Source: Massilia agilis (GTDB taxonomy: Bacteria; Pseudomonadota; Gammaproteobacteria; Burkholderiales; Burkholderiaceae_D). From it: DNA of 64,000 nucleotides. The stretch lies in NCBI RefSeq assembly GCF_024756255.1, contig NZ_JANUHB010000002.1, forward strand, positions 186,001 to 250,000, read 5' to 3'. This document shows positions 6,938 through 17,747 of the stretch, piece after piece. The notes beneath the pieces are model-generated. The model searched no databases. It worked only from the letters and a program-made list of their open reading frames with translations, and was not told where the DNA came from. How positions within the stretch are numbered: position 1 is the first letter of the stretch; each line of letters begins with the position of its first letter. The position numbers and the translations under genes are program-made.

Positions 6938-8941
6938 TTACTTCGACAGGTCCACGCTGTACAGCTCAAAGCCTTTTCCGTCCGCGCCCAGCGAGCGGAG
7001 ACTGGACAAGCCGGCATCCTGCGCCAGCTGGAGCAGGCCAGGTGCGGCCCGGATCACCACCGGCCCGGCCGTCTGCACCGGCGTGAAATGCCAGCTGCGC
7101 TGGGCCGCCTGCGTGGCGCGCTTGAGCGCTCCGGTCTTGCGGATGTAGGCGATCAGAACGTCGCGATTCGTGTCCGGCGCGGCGAGAACGGTCGCGCTGC
7201 CGTCAAGGCCCGCGAAGCCGCCGCCACCGCTGGCGCGGTAGCTGTTGGTCGCGACGATGAATTCCTGTCCGTCCCCAACCGGCTGCCCTTGCCAGGACAG
7301 GTTGCGGATACGGCTGCCCGGCTGGCGCGTGACGTCGATCTCGTAGCTGAGGTCCTTGGACGTGACCATATCGAAGTTGTAGCTGGCGAAGCCCATGTTA
7401 ACCAGCTCCTGCGCCTGCCCCCTGACAGGGTCGATGGTATTGAAGCGGTTGGCGGACTTTTCCAGCCATGCCTTGAGCTGGGCGCCGCTGATCTTCACCG
7501 CGGCCAGCGTATTCGGGTACAGGTACAGGTCGGCCGCATTGTTCAGGGCGAGCTTGCCCGGCTGGACGTCCGTATAGTCCGCCGGTCCCGCCGCCCCGGC
7601 CTTGAACGGCGCGGCCATCGACAGCACCGGCAGCCTGGCGTACTGCGGCAGGTTCGCCGCGATGTACCTCTTCACATAGTCGGCCTGCGCATCGTTCACC
7701 ACCTGGATCGCGGATACGTCGCCCACATCCGCAAAGTACGTGGACATCCTGAAGTCGGTCTCGCCGATCGGCGTTTTGACGAAGTCGATGGTGCCGGCAT
7801 GTTCGTGCGCCACCAGTTCCATGATCGACGGGTCTGGCGCCACAAATGATTTATCGGCCTGCTGCGTGGCGCGCACCTCCACGGTGGTCCGGTCCTTGTC
7901 CACCACCCAGCGCTTGCCGTCGTGCCGCAGGTGCAGGCCAATCACGCCAAGATGCTTGCCCCACAGGCTGGCCATCACCGTCGGTACGCCGAACACCGTG
8001 CCCTTGGCCTTGTCGATGCCGGGCAGGTTGAACTGCGGCGCGCGGCTCGCTGCGTCCGGGAAGACGGCGTGCGCGTGCCCGAGCAGCATCGCGTCGATGC
8101 CTGGCACCTGGGCCAGGTAGTAGCCCGCGTTTTCCATTTTCGGCGAATAGTCGGCGCCGTCGATGCCGCCGTGCGAGATCGCCACCACCAGCTCAGCGCC
8201 CTTCGAGCGCATCTCGGGAATGTACTTTGCCGCCGCCTCGCGCACGCCTTCCGTGTACACCTTCCCGTCGAGCCAGCGCTTGTCCCACGCAAGGATGCCG
8301 GGCGTGGTCAGGCCAATGATGCCCACCTTGACCGTTGCCGTGACCGGCTTGCCGTGTGCGTCCGTTGCCGCGATGCGCTTGTCGATGATGCGGTAAGGCT
8401 GGAACAGCGGCTTGCGCGTTCTGGCGCTGTACACGTTGGCCAGCACGATGGGGAACACCGGCCCCGCGCAGCGCCTGGTCTTGTCCACGCCATCGACGTC
8501 GAACCGGCTGCCGGTCACTTGCGCGAGGTATGGCAAGCCGTAGTTGAAGTCATGGTTCCCAACGCCCCCGCCTTCAAAGCCGAGCCGGTTCATGGCCTTG
8601 TAGATCGCCAGCCGCTGGTCGCAACGCAGCGGGCGGGCCAGCGCCTGGTAGTCGCCCAGCGCATTGCCCTGGATGGTGTCGCCATTGTCCAGCAGGAGCG
8701 TGTTGGCGAATTGGCGCCGCGCCTGTCCAATCAGCGTGGCGGTGCGGTCCAGGCCCAGCGACGCGTCGGCGGCCAGCTTGTAATAGTCGTAACCGACCAC
8801 GTTTGCGTGGATGTCCGTCGTTTCAAGCACCGCCAGCGTGGCCGTGGCCCCGGCAGGCGCGTGCGGAGCCGCGCAGACGAGCGCGGGCACAAGGACGGGC
8901 ACAAGGCCGATGCAAATTTGGTAATGCAGGCTGGAACGCAT
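6938..8941 (-). CDS. cpdB: Bifunctional 2',3'-cyclic-nucleotide 2'-phosphodiesterase/3'-nucleotidase
   Basis: CpdB is a periplasmic metallophosphatase that converts 2',3'-cyclic nucleotides to 3'-nucleotides and then nucleosides for uptake. The 667-residue protein (E. coli CpdB is about 650) has a signal peptide (LHYQICIGLVPVLVPALVCAAP). It has the calcineurin-like metal-site motifs ETTDIHANV, LLDNGDTIQGN, GNHDFNYG and LGHAHAVFP, and the 5'-nucleotidase C-terminal domain ending in NSYRASGGGGFAG. I placed the start at ATG 8941, where the signal peptide begins; the open frame continues to 9532 but that extension runs through the prfB promoter and 5' end. Confidence 0.93.
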   Translation of the reverse strand: MRSSLHYQICIGLVPVLVPALVCAAPHAPAGATATLAVLETTDIHANVVGYDYYKLAADASLGLDRTATLIGQARRQFANTLLLDNGDTIQGNALGDYQALARPLRCDQRLAIYKAMNRLGFEGGGVGNHDFNYGLPYLAQVTGSRFDVDGVDKTRRCAGPVFPIVLANVYSARTRKPLFQPYRIIDKRIAATDAHGKPVTATVKVGIIGLTTPGILAWDKRWLDGKVYTEGVREAAAKYIPEMRSKGAELVVAISHGGIDGADYSPKMENAGYYLAQVPGIDAMLLGHAHAVFPDAASRAPQFNLPGIDKAKGTVFGVPTVMASLWGKHLGVIGLHLRHDGKRWVVDKDRTTVEVRATQQADKSFVAPDPSIMELVAHEHAGTIDFVKTPIGETDFRMSTYFADVGDVSAIQVVNDAQADYVKRYIAANLPQYARLPVLSMAAPFKAGAAGPADYTDVQPGKLALNNAADLYLYPNTLAAVKISGAQLKAWLEKSANRFNTIDPVRGQAQELVNMGFASYNFDMVTSKDLSYEIDVTRQPGSRIRNLSWQGQPVGDGQEFIVATNSYRASGGGGFAGLDGSATVLAAPDTNRDVLIAYIRKTGALKRATQAAQRSWHFTPVQTAGPVVIRAAPGLLQLAQDAGLSSLRSLGADGKGFELYSVDLSK

Positions 8942-9039
8942 GAGTGATCCGGATGACAAGACTGGCCGATGATACGGTACGGCGCGGGCAAGCATCAAGC
9001 AACGGCGCTCCCGGCAGGAATAACCGGCGCGCTGTGGGG

Positions 9040-9045
9040 TATAAT
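9040..9045 (+). promoter_or_regulatory. -10 element (TATAAT) upstream of prfB
   Basis: A perfect TATAAT lies 40 bases before ATG 9086. No good -35 hexamer is visible at 17 bases; the preceding GTGGGG may act as a partly extended -10. Confidence 0.45.
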
Positions 9046-9085
9046 CGAAGGTTCGATTCAACCTACGGAAAAGAACGCCAAGATC

Positions 9086-10190
9086 ATGGAAGCTGAACGC
9101 ATCAACGCCCTCTCCTCCCTGCTTTCCGACCTGACCAGTCGCGAAGCCGAACTTCGGAGGTATCTTTGACTTCGATAAGAAGTCAGATGATCTAGAACAG
9201 GTCAACCAGGAGCTGGAAGACCCCACCGTCTGGAACGACCAGAAACGCGCCCAGGACCTCGGCAAGAAGAAGAAAGAGCTGGAAGGCGTGGTCCTGACCC
9301 TGCAAAAAGCCGACGCCGACCTCAAGGACGCCGCCGACCTGTTCGCCATGGCGCGCGAAGAAGGCGATGACGCCACGATCGAAGCGGTCGAGGCCGACGC
9401 CGAAGGCATCAAGAAAGTCATCGAAGCGATGGAGTTCCGCCGGATGTTCAGCAATCCGATGGACCACGCCAACTGCTTCATCGACATCCAGGCTGGCGCC
9501 GGCGGCACCGAGGCCCAGGACTGGGCGTCCATGCTGCTGCGCCAGTACCTGCGCTACTGCGAACGCAAGGGCTTCAAGGCCGAACTGCTCGAGGTATCCG
9601 AGGGCGAGGTCGCGGGCATCAAGACTGCCACCATCAAGGTCGAGGGCGAGTACGCCTATGGCCACCTGCGCACCGAAACCGGCGTGCACCGCCTGGTGCG
9701 CAAGTCGCCGTTCGACTCGGCCAACGGCCGCCACACCTCGTTCTCGTCGCTCTTCGTGTACCCCGAGGTGGACGAGTCGTTCGACATCGAGATCAACCCG
9801 GCGGACGTGCGCATCGACACCTACCGCGCATCCGGCGCCGGCGGCCAGCACATCAACAAGACCGACTCCGCGGTGCGCCTGACGCACGCCCCGTCGGGCA
9901 TTGTGGTGCAGTGCCAGAACGACCGCTCGCAGCACCGCAACAAGGCCGAGGCGTTCGACATGCTGCGCGCGAAGCTGTTCGAGCTGGAGCTGCGCAAGCG
10001 CATGGCCGAGCAGCAGAAGCTGGAAGACTCCAAGACCGACGTCGGCTGGGGCCACCAGATCCGCTCGTACGTGCTGGACCAGTCGCGCATCAAGGACCTG
10101 CGTACCAACGTCGAGACCGGCAACACCAAGGCCGTGCTGGACGGCGACCTGGACGAGTTCATCTCGGCCTCGCTCAAGCAGGGCATCTGA
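9086..10190 (+). CDS. prfB: Peptide chain release factor 2, with programmed +1 frameshift
   Basis: RF2 reads UGA and UAA stop codons and triggers peptide release. The first 27 codons (9086-9166) end at an in-frame UGA (9167-9169); translation continues in the +1 frame from GAC at 9168, giving 367 residues, normal for RF2. The shift site CGGAGGTATCTTTGAC (9155-9170) has the usual elements: a Shine-Dalgarno-like GGAGG 3 bases before the CTT slippery codon, then TGA and C. The codon-recognition tripeptide SPF ([10 protein letters not shown]) and the catalytic GGQ ([11 protein letters not shown]) are present. The split is autoregulation by RF2 level, not damage. The stop overlaps the next gene's ATG by one base. 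Confidence 0.97.
9155..9170 (+). promoter_or_regulatory. prfB: Programmed +1 ribosomal frameshift site
   Basis: GGAGG, spacer TAT, slippery CTT, TGA stop and a following C match the widespread prfB recoding signal. Low RF2 slows termination at the UGA and allows slippage to TTT GAC, making more RF2. Confidence 0.95.
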
Positions 10191-10855
10191 TGACGCAGGC
10201 AAAACGCGCCTTTGTGTTCGACATGGACGGCACGATCGTCGATAACATGGACTTCCACACCCGCTCGTGGGTCGAGCTGTTCCGCCGCCTGGACGTGCAG
10301 ATCGACCCGGACGAGTTCTTCCGCACCACCGCCGGACGACAGGGCAAGGAGATCCTGCGCGCCTACCTGGGCGAACACCTGTCCGACGACAAGGTGGCGG
10401 CGATGAACCACGAGAAGGAAGAGATCTACCGCGAGATGTACGAGCCGCACCGCAAGGAGGTCGAGGGCTTTTCCGCCTTCCTGTCGCGCGCCAAGGAGCG
10501 TGGCGTGGCGCTGGCCGTGGCCACCTCCGGGCCTCCGGGGAACATCGCCTTCGTGCTCGACGGCCTCGCCCTGCGCCAGCATTTCGATGCGGTGGTGGGC
10601 GCGGCCGACGTCAAGCGCGGCAAGCCGCATCCCGACGTGTTCCTGGCCGCCGCCGACAAGGTGGGCGTGCAACCGGCCGACTGCATCGTGTTCGAGGACG
10701 CGCCGCTGGGCGTGGAAGCGGCGAAGAATGCGGGGATGCCGGCGGTGGTGCTGTCAACCACGCTCGACGCCGCCGCGTTTGCCGCGTACGACAATGTGAT
10801 CCGCATCGCTCCCGATTTCACCGAACTGTCCGTCGACGACCTGCTCGCCGCTTGA
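10190..10855 (+). CDS. HAD-family phosphatase (beta-phosphoglucomutase/phosphatase-like)
   Basis: This 221-residue HAD hydrolase has a C1-type cap. Motif I is FDMDGTIVDN (nucleophile Asp and acid Asp). Motif II is ATSGPP. Motif III Lys lies in VKRGKPHPDVFLAA, and motif IV in IVFEDAPLGVEAAKNAG. This pattern is shared by sugar-phosphate phosphatases and beta-phosphoglucomutases; the real substrate cannot be assigned. ATG 10190 overlaps the prfB TGA by one base, so translation is coupled. lysS follows after 26 bases, making a prfB-HAD-lysS operon likely. Confidence 0.87.
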   Translation: MTQAKRAFVFDMDGTIVDNMDFHTRSWVELFRRLDVQIDPDEFFRTTAGRQGKEILRAYLGEHLSDDKVAAMNHEKEEIYREMYEPHRKEVEGFSAFLSRAKERGVALAVATSGPPGNIAFVLDGLALRQHFDAVVGAADVKRGKPHPDVFLAAADKVGVQPADCIVFEDAPLGVEAAKNAGMPAVVLSTTLDAAAFAAYDNVIRIAPDFTELSVDDLLAA

Positions 10856-10881
10856 TTGAACAATAAAACCTGAACTCCACC

Positions 10882-12417
<1,536 letters not shown>

Positions 12418-12445
12418 TCGGAGCGACGCCTGGTTGCGGTTCACT

Positions 12446-12548
12446 CGTAGGGTGGGCGGGTTTCCCGCCCACGCGTTCAGACAGGGATCGCACAGCCGCA
12501 CTGCATCCGTTGCTTGAACGCGTGGGCGGACAAGCCGCCCACCCTACG
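12446..12548. repeat. Family A double-hairpin repeat, copy 1
   Basis: The left arm reads CGTAGGGTGGGCGGG, TTT, CCCGCCCACGCGTTCA. The right arm reads TGAACGCGTGGGCGG, ACAAG, CCGCCCACCCTACG. The arms are inverted copies of each other around a 35-base centre, and each folds on itself. The copy lies between convergent lysS and ppnN and is probably a bidirectional terminator. Confidence 0.88.
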
Positions 12549-12559
12549 GAGCCAACCGC

Positions 12560-13930
12560 TCAGCTGACGATCCGGTAGCACGGCACGTACGCCTTGCCCG
12601 GCAGCTTCATGCGGCTCTGCTCGACGAACGATGTGAGCAGCGCATCCATCGGCGCCATGATCTCCGGCTCGCCGTCGATCTCGAACTGGCCGTGCTTCTC
12701 GATCGCGCGGATCCCCTCTTCCTTCACGTTCCCCGCCACCACGCCCGAGAATGCGCGGCGCAGGTTTGCGGCCAGCAGGTGCTTTTCCTGGTTCTTGTGC
12801 AGCGACAGGTTGCGCATGTTCTCGTGCGTGGGCCGGAACGGGCGCTGGAACTCGTGGTCGATCTTGAGCAGCCAGTTGTAGTAATACGCGTCGCTGCGCG
12901 ACTTGCGGTACTCGCGCACCTGGCGGATCCCGGCCTGCATCTCGCGCGCCACCTCTTCGGGGTCGTCGATGATGATCTTGTAGCGGCGCTGCGCTTCTTC
13001 ACCCAGCGTGGCGCCAATGAAGCCATCGATCTGCTCGAAGTACGCGCGCGCCGACGCCGGGCCGGTGAACACGAGCGGGAACGGCATCTCCGCATTCTCC
13101 GGATGCAGCAGGATGCCGAGGATGTACAGGATTTCTTCCGCCGTGCCCGCGCCGCCCGGGAACACGACGATGCCATGCCCCGTGCGCACGAACGCCTCCA
13201 GGCGTTTTTCGATGTCCGGCATGATCACCAGGTCGTTGACAATCGGGTTCGGCGACTCGGCCGCGATGATGCCCGGCTCCGAGATGCCCAGGTAGCGGCC
13301 GCCGCCCAGGCGCTGCTTGGCGTGGCCGATGGTGGCGCCTTTCATTGGCCCCTTCATCGCGCCGGGACCGCAGCCGGTGCAGATATCCAGTTCGCGCAGG
13401 CCCAGCTGGTAGCCCACTTCCTTGGAGTAGTTGTATTCGCCGCGGCTGATCGAGTGGCCGCCCCAGCACACCACCAGGTTGGGATTGCGCTGCGGCTGCA
13501 GCACGTTGGCGTTGCGCAGGATGTGGAATACCGCGTCGGTGATGCCCTCGGGCCGGGCCAGGTCGAACTTGGGATTGTCGACGACCTCGAAATTGACATA
13601 CACGATATCGCGCAGGACTGCGAACAGGTGCTCGTGGATCCCCTTGATCATCTTCCCATCGACGAAGGCAATCGCCGGCGCGCCGCGGATATCGAGCTTG
13701 ATGCCGCGCTCGCGCTGGATGATCTTGATATCGAACGAACTGTAACGCTCCAATAACTCCTTGCCGTCATCGATCGAGCTACCGCAGTTCAGCACCGCCA
13801 GCGCGCAATTGCGGAAGATCTGGTACAGGCCGCCCTGGCTCGTGTCGAGCAGCTTGGCCACCTCGGCCTTCGACAGGATCTCGAGCCGCCCTTCCGGCGA
13901 AATCAGGGTGTCGACAACGTCGTGATTCAT
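12560..13930 (-). CDS. ppnN: Pyrimidine/purine nucleotide 5'-monophosphate nucleosidase (LOG family)
   Basis: PpnN (YgdH) cleaves nucleoside monophosphates into base and ribose 5-phosphate, tuning nucleotide pools; in E. coli it responds to (p)ppGpp. The 456-residue length matches E. coli PpnN (454). The N-terminal extension (DLYQ-like GGLYQIFRNCALAVLNCGS), the central VVCWGGHSISRGEY and the LOG signature PGGAGTAEEILYILG are present, followed by the PpnN-type C-terminal domain. I chose ATG 13930 because GGAAAAAG lies upstream and it aligns with the family N-terminus; the open frame reaches further to 14020 without family support. Confidence 0.9.
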   Translation of the reverse strand: MNHDVVDTLISPEGRLEILSKAEVAKLLDTSQGGLYQIFRNCALAVLNCGSSIDDGKELLERYSSFDIKIIQRERGIKLDIRGAPAIAFVDGKMIKGIHEHLFAVLRDIVYVNFEVVDNPKFDLARPEGITDAVFHILRNANVLQPQRNPNLVVCWGGHSISRGEYNYSKEVGYQLGLRELDICTGCGPGAMKGPMKGATIGHAKQRLGGGRYLGISEPGIIAAESPNPIVNDLVIMPDIEKRLEAFVRTGHGIVVFPGGAGTAEEILYILGILLHPENAEMPFPLVFTGPASARAYFEQIDGFIGATLGEEAQRRYKIIIDDPEEVAREMQAGIRQVREYRKSRSDAYYYNWLLKIDHEFQRPFRPTHENMRNLSLHKNQEKHLLAANLRRAFSGVVAGNVKEEGIRAIEKHGQFEIDGEPEIMAPMDALLTSFVEQSRMKLPGKAYVPCYRIVS

Positions 13931-14095
13931 CTGTTCTTTTTCCTTTGCTGATACCGGAACAATCCGGCTTTCTTGCCAATATACGACAAGTCGCGTCATC
14001 TTGCGTCCACGTTGGCGCAAGGGACGCGCGCGCCCATTACCACATCTCCAAAAAATTCGCTTGAACTCAACGATTTACACTAAAATGCGACCCTA

Positions 14096-14123
14096 TTGGA
14101 AAACGCCTTCCCGGGCTTTCCAA
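14096..14123. promoter_or_regulatory. Inverted repeat upstream of the POT transporter gene
   Basis: TTGGAAA (14096-14102) and TTTCCAA (14117-14123) are exact inverted copies with a 14-base spacer, 45 bases before the peptide transporter ATG. The centre-to-centre distance is two helical turns, as for a dimeric regulator site. The regulator is unknown. Confidence 0.4.
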
Positions 14124-14167
14124 ACTAATAAAGCATATTCTTATAAAACTATTTCGGGAGGAACCGC

Positions 14168-15670
14168 ATGAGCGGTGCAGCTACTGCAACTTCATCGGCC
14201 AAAGCTATTCCGGAGTTCAAACAGATCATGGGCCACCCAGCACCGCTGTGGATGCTGTTCATGACCGAATTCTGGGAACGCTTCGCTTTCTATGGCATCC
14301 GTTGGGCTCTGGTGCTCTACATCGTCGCCCAGTTCTTCGGCGGCGACCCGTCCGGCCAGGCGACGGCCAACCTGACCTATGGTTCCTACCTCGCGATCGT
14401 GTATGCGGGCGCCGTGTTCGGCGGCTACATTGCCGACCGCGTCATCGGCTACCAGCGCTCGATCCTGATCGGCGCGGCCTTCATGGCCACCGGCCTGTTC
14501 ATGATCACCATCCCGAACCAGGACATCTTCAAGATGGGCCTGGCCACGATCATCGTGGGTAACGGCATGTTCAAGCCGAACATCTCGGCCATGGTCGGCC
14601 AGCTGTATGGCGTGACCGACCAGCGCCGCGACTCGGGCTTCACCATCTTCTACATGGGCATCAACACCGGCGCCTTCATCGCGCCGATCCTGACCCAGGT
14701 GCTGGCGCAGCACGTCTTCAACACCGGCGACACCCCGGCCTACAAGATCGTGTTCTTCGCCTCCGGCATTGGCATGCTGTTTTCGCTGGTCTGGTTCTAC
14801 TTCGGCCGCCGCCAGCTCAAGGGCATTGGCGCCGCCACCGGCAACCTGGCCAACCCGATGCGCATGGTGTACGTGGTCATCGGCGGCATGCTGGTGATCC
14901 CGCTCATCTACGCGCTGCTCAAGGCCGGCGCCGAGAGCCTGCAGGCGGTGCTGTCGGTCCTGTTCATCATCCTGGCGATCATGCTGATCGTCGAGGGCGT
15001 CCGCGAGGGCAAGGTGGCGCGCGACAAGACCATTGCAATGATGATCATCTTCTTCTTCAACGTGATGTTCTGGTGCTTCTTCGAACAGGCGGGCAGCTCG
15101 TTCACCTTCCTGGCCGATAACATCGTCAACCGCAACTTCAACGGCTGGGTGTTCCCGACCGCGTGGTTCCAGAGCGTGAACTCGATCGCCATCATCACCC
15201 TGGCGCCGATCGTGGCCTACGTGTGGGTCATGCTGGGCCGCGCCAACCCGTCGATCCCGCGCAAGTTCGGCCTGGGCCTGGTGTTCAACGGCCTGGCCTT
15301 TGGCCTGTTGTGGTACGCACTGTCGTTCCTGGTTGACCCGGTTGGCAAGATCCCGTTCTGGACCCTGTTCATGGTCTACGTGATCCAGTCCGTGGGCGAA
15401 CTGTGCCTGTCGCCGATCGGCCTGTCGATGGTGACCAAGCTGGCGCCGACCCGCCTGGTTGGCCTGGGCATGGGCGGCTGGTTCCTGTCCACCGGCATCG
15501 GCAACAACCTGTCCGGCATTTTCGCCAGCTTCGTCTCGGGCGAAAAAGGCATGTCGGTACAGTCGGCCCTGGGCGGCTACACCTTCGGTTTCTGGGCCCT
15601 GCTCGGCGCCGGCGCGCTCCTGTTCCTGATCGCCCCGCTGATCCAGAAGCTGATGCACGGCGTGAAGTAA
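14168..15670 (+). CDS. Proton-dependent oligopeptide transporter (POT/PTR family)
   Basis: This is an inner-membrane symporter importing di- and tripeptides with protons. The 500-residue protein has the POT signature at TM1 (MTEFWERFAFYG, the ExxERF motif for proton coupling), the second motif NGMFKPNISAMVGQLY and GFTIFYMGINTGAFIAP. About 14 hydrophobic segments alternate with short loops. The Glu in FFEQAG and the GELCLSPIGLSMVTKLAP segment near the C-terminus also fit the family. GGGAGGA sits 7 bases before ATG 14168. The 237-base upstream region is AT-rich for this genome and holds the TTGGAAA/TTTCCAA repeat. A hairpin after the stop ends the unit. Confidence 0.93.
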   Translation: MSGAATATSSAKAIPEFKQIMGHPAPLWMLFMTEFWERFAFYGIRWALVLYIVAQFFGGDPSGQATANLTYGSYLAIVYAGAVFGGYIADRVIGYQRSILIGAAFMATGLFMITIPNQDIFKMGLATIIVGNGMFKPNISAMVGQLYGVTDQRRDSGFTIFYMGINTGAFIAPILTQVLAQHVFNTGDTPAYKIVFFASGIGMLFSLVWFYFGRRQLKGIGAATGNLANPMRMVYVVIGGMLVIPLIYALLKAGAESLQAVLSVLFIILAIMLIVEGVREGKVARDKTIAMMIIFFFNVMFWCFFEQAGSSFTFLADNIVNRNFNGWVFPTAWFQSVNSIAIITLAPIVAYVWVMLGRANPSIPRKFGLGLVFNGLAFGLLWYALSFLVDPVGKIPFWTLFMVYVIQSVGELCLSPIGLSMVTKLAPTRLVGLGMGGWFLSTGIGNNLSGIFASFVSGEKGMSVQSALGGYTFGFWALLGAGALLFLIAPLIQKLMHGVK

Positions 15671-15693
15671 GCGCAGCGCGCTTGCAGACAACA

Positions 15694-15724
15694 ACGGCGG
15701 CCCGCATGGCCGCCGTCGTTCGTT
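15694..15724 (+). terminator. Hairpin terminator between POT gene and LysR gene
   Basis: ACGGCGGCC (15694-15702), loop CGCAT, GGCCGCCGT (15708-15716), then CGTTCGTTT. The two flanking genes converge, and the LysR stop (15725) abuts the structure. Confidence 0.7.
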
Positions 15725-16621
15725 TCAGGCTTCCATCGCGCGCCGCATCGCGTCCATCTCCGCCACCACCCAGGCGCGAAAGCGCTGGATCTTGCTCATG
15801 CCTTCCTTGTGCGGATTGACCAGGAAGCGGTAGCCATGCCCGAACGGCGCACTGCGGCACGCGATCTGGCGCAGCGCGCCGGCGGCCAGGTCGCCATACG
15901 CGATCCCGTATGGCACCAGCGCCACGCCCTGCCCCGCCACCGCCGCCTGCACCAGCACGCCCCAGTGGCTGTACCCGCGCGAGAAATCGTACCTGCCCTT
16001 GAGCGCCTTGTTCTCGTTCAGTAGCTGCAGCCACTTCTCGTTCGACTTCTCGCACAGCAGCGGGTGGTCCTTCAGGTCGGCCAGGGTCAGCGCGCCCTGC
16101 CCCGGCGCCAGCAGGTCCGGGCTATACACGGGCACCAGGCGCTCGCGGAACAGCGTGGCCGGGTCACCCTCCACCACCGGCCCGTAGCGGATCGCCACGT
16201 CGGTGCTGTTGGATTGCAGGTCCACCGGGGCGTCGTTCGAGTCGATGCGGATGTCCAGCGACGGGTGCAGCTTGGTGAAGCGGTGCATGCGCGGCACCAG
16301 CCACTTGATCGCGAACGAGTGCGTGGTGGAGATGCGCAGCACCGCCTCCTCGTCGCCCTGCTGCAGCGCGCCGACCTTGTCGCGCAGCTCGCCCAGCATG
16401 CGTGCGACAGCCACCGCCAGCTCCTGGCCCTTGTCCGTGAGCGTGATCTGGCGCGGGTGGCGCACGAACAGGGCAAAGCCCACAGTCTCCTCCAGGTGCT
16501 TGATCTGCTGGCTGACCGCCGCCGGCGTCTTGTGCAGCTCTTGCGCCGCGAGCTTGAAACTGCCCCAGCGCGCCGCGCAGTCGAAATCGATCAGGCCCGA
16601 CAGGCTGCGCAGCGCCTTCAC
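15725..16621 (-). CDS. LysR-family transcriptional regulator (GcvA-like)
   Basis: This 298-residue LTTR has an N-terminal winged helix (SGLIDFDCAARWGSFKLAAQ, KTPAAVSQQIKHLEE, VRHPRQITLTDKGQ) and a periplasmic-binding-like effector domain (ISTTHSFAIKWLVPRM, TDVAIRYGPVVEGDP). This variant resembles the GcvA/AmpR subgroup. The start must be GTG 16621 because a stop codon precedes it four codons upstream in frame. It is divergent from the SDR gene at 16727 with a 105-base gap; LTTRs usually regulate the divergent gene, so the SDR protein is its likely target. The inducer is unknown. Confidence 0.9.
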   Translation of the reverse strand: MKALRSLSGLIDFDCAARWGSFKLAAQELHKTPAAVSQQIKHLEETVGFALFVRHPRQITLTDKGQELAVAVARMLGELRDKVGALQQGDEEAVLRISTTHSFAIKWLVPRMHRFTKLHPSLDIRIDSNDAPVDLQSNSTDVAIRYGPVVEGDPATLFRERLVPVYSPDLLAPGQGALTLADLKDHPLLCEKSNEKWLQLLNENKALKGRYDFSRGYSHWGVLVQAAVAGQGVALVPYGIAYGDLAAGALRQIACRSAPFGHGYRFLVNPHKEGMSKIQRFRAWVVAEMDAMRRAMEA

Positions 16622-16726
16622 CGGCGCACCATGATTAAGTTTTTCTTACGCATAGCCCCAACTTTTTCTCGTTTGATCATAGCAACTACTGAGCACAAAA
16701 TATACCTGATCGGTTGAGGAAGAGAC

Positions 16727-17650
16727 ATGAACAAGAATATTTTGGTGATCGGTGGTACGCGATTTTTCGGCAAACTGCTGGTGCAGCGGCTGGTGATGGC
16801 CGGCCACCGGGTCACCATCGCCACCCGCGGCTATGCGCCCGATCCGTTTGGCGCGCGCATCGAGCGGATCCGGGTGGACCGGCGCAACGAGCTGGCCATG
16901 CGCGCAGCCTTCCGCAACGCGCAGTACGACGTGGTGTACGACCAAATGTGCTACAGCCCGCTGGATGCAGCCATTGCGGTGCGCACCTTCGCCGGCAAGG
17001 TGGGCCGCTACGTCATGACCTCGACCATCGACGTGTACCGCCCCCTGCTGGGCAAGCTGGACAAGCCGGCCAGGGAAGCGGACCTGAACGTGCTCGCACA
17101 ACCGATCGACACCAGCTACCCCTGGCACGACCCGAACCTGGCCACGCAGAGCTACGTGAGCGGCAAGCTGCAGGCCGAGGCCTACCTGTACCGCGACGGC
17201 TCACTGCCGCTGGTGACGGCGCGCCTTGCCCACGTGCTGGGTGGCTCGGGCGATTTCACCGGGCGGCTGGCGCATTATGTGGACCTGATCCGCAGCGGCG
17301 CACCGCTGCGCTACACCGACGAACGCGCAACGACTTCCCTTTTGTCGCCGCAGGACGCGGCCGATTTTTTGGTGTGGGCCGGCGCGCAGCGGTTCGAGGG
17401 AGCGGTGAACGCGGCCTGCGACGGCGCGCTTTCCGCGCACGACCTGTACCACAAGGTGGCGCAGATGCTGGACGCGGCGCCCCGGGTGCTGAAGGCCGGA
17501 TCAAGGACAGCGGGCGAACTGTCGCCCTTCGATTACCCTGCCCCGCTGGCGCTCGATACCGCGCGTGCCACGGCGCTGGGATACCGTTTCGGCCACGTGG
17601 ACGAGTGGCTGGACGACGCGATCCTGCAGCACGACCTGTCGTACGTGTGA
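16727..17650 (+). CDS. NAD-dependent epimerase/dehydratase family protein (extended SDR)
   Basis: This 307-residue Rossmann-fold protein has the dinucleotide-binding motif VIGGTRFFGKLLVQRL at residues 7-22. The usual SDR catalytic Tyr-x-x-x-Lys is recognisable only as SYVSGKLQAE (Tyr then Lys four on), preceded by MTSTIDVYRP. The sequence resembles the NAD-dependent epimerase proteins related to chloroplast RNA-binding/CSP41-like SDRs; the substrate is unknown. GAGGAAGAG precedes ATG 16727. The divergent LysR gene is the likely regulator. Its 3' end meets the OPT transporter gene across a degenerate family A repeat. Confidence 0.8.
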   Translation: MNKNILVIGGTRFFGKLLVQRLVMAGHRVTIATRGYAPDPFGARIERIRVDRRNELAMRAAFRNAQYDVVYDQMCYSPLDAAIAVRTFAGKVGRYVMTSTIDVYRPLLGKLDKPAREADLNVLAQPIDTSYPWHDPNLATQSYVSGKLQAEAYLYRDGSLPLVTARLAHVLGGSGDFTGRLAHYVDLIRSGAPLRYTDERATTSLLSPQDAADFLVWAGAQRFEGAVNAACDGALSAHDLYHKVAQMLDAAPRVLKAGSRTAGELSPFDYPAPLALDTARATALGYRFGHVDEWLDDAILQHDLSYV

Positions 17651-17657
17651 CGGTGTG

Positions 17658-17733
17658 AGGCGGGCCACTGCCGCCTGAACGCGTGGGCGTTCGTTCGTCT
17701 GGGCACTGCCCAGCCTCACCCCGCCCGCCCTAC
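17658..17733. repeat. Family A repeat, degenerate copy 2
   Basis: The core TGAACGCGTGGGCG and the end CGCCCTAC are recognisable, and AGGCGG (17658) can pair with CCGCCT (17671), but the right arm contains an extra hairpin (CTGGGCActGCCCAG) and the left arm is eroded. It lies between convergent genes like the intact copies. Confidence 0.6.
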
Positions 17734-17747
17734 GAACGGCGGCTCAC

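Noticed and set aside
9167-9169. In-frame stop in prfB as a sequencing error or pseudogene
   Set aside because: The surrounding bases match the known programmed frameshift signal exactly, and the rest of the gene is intact.
8942-9532. Upstream extension of cpdB to 9532
   Set aside because: The added residues would run through the prfB promoter, frameshift site and coding region in antisense. The signal peptide begins at ATG 8941.
12446-12548. Family A repeat as an insertion sequence end or attachment site
   Set aside because: No transposase, target duplication or integrase gene accompanies any copy; the covarying stems fit a structural element better.
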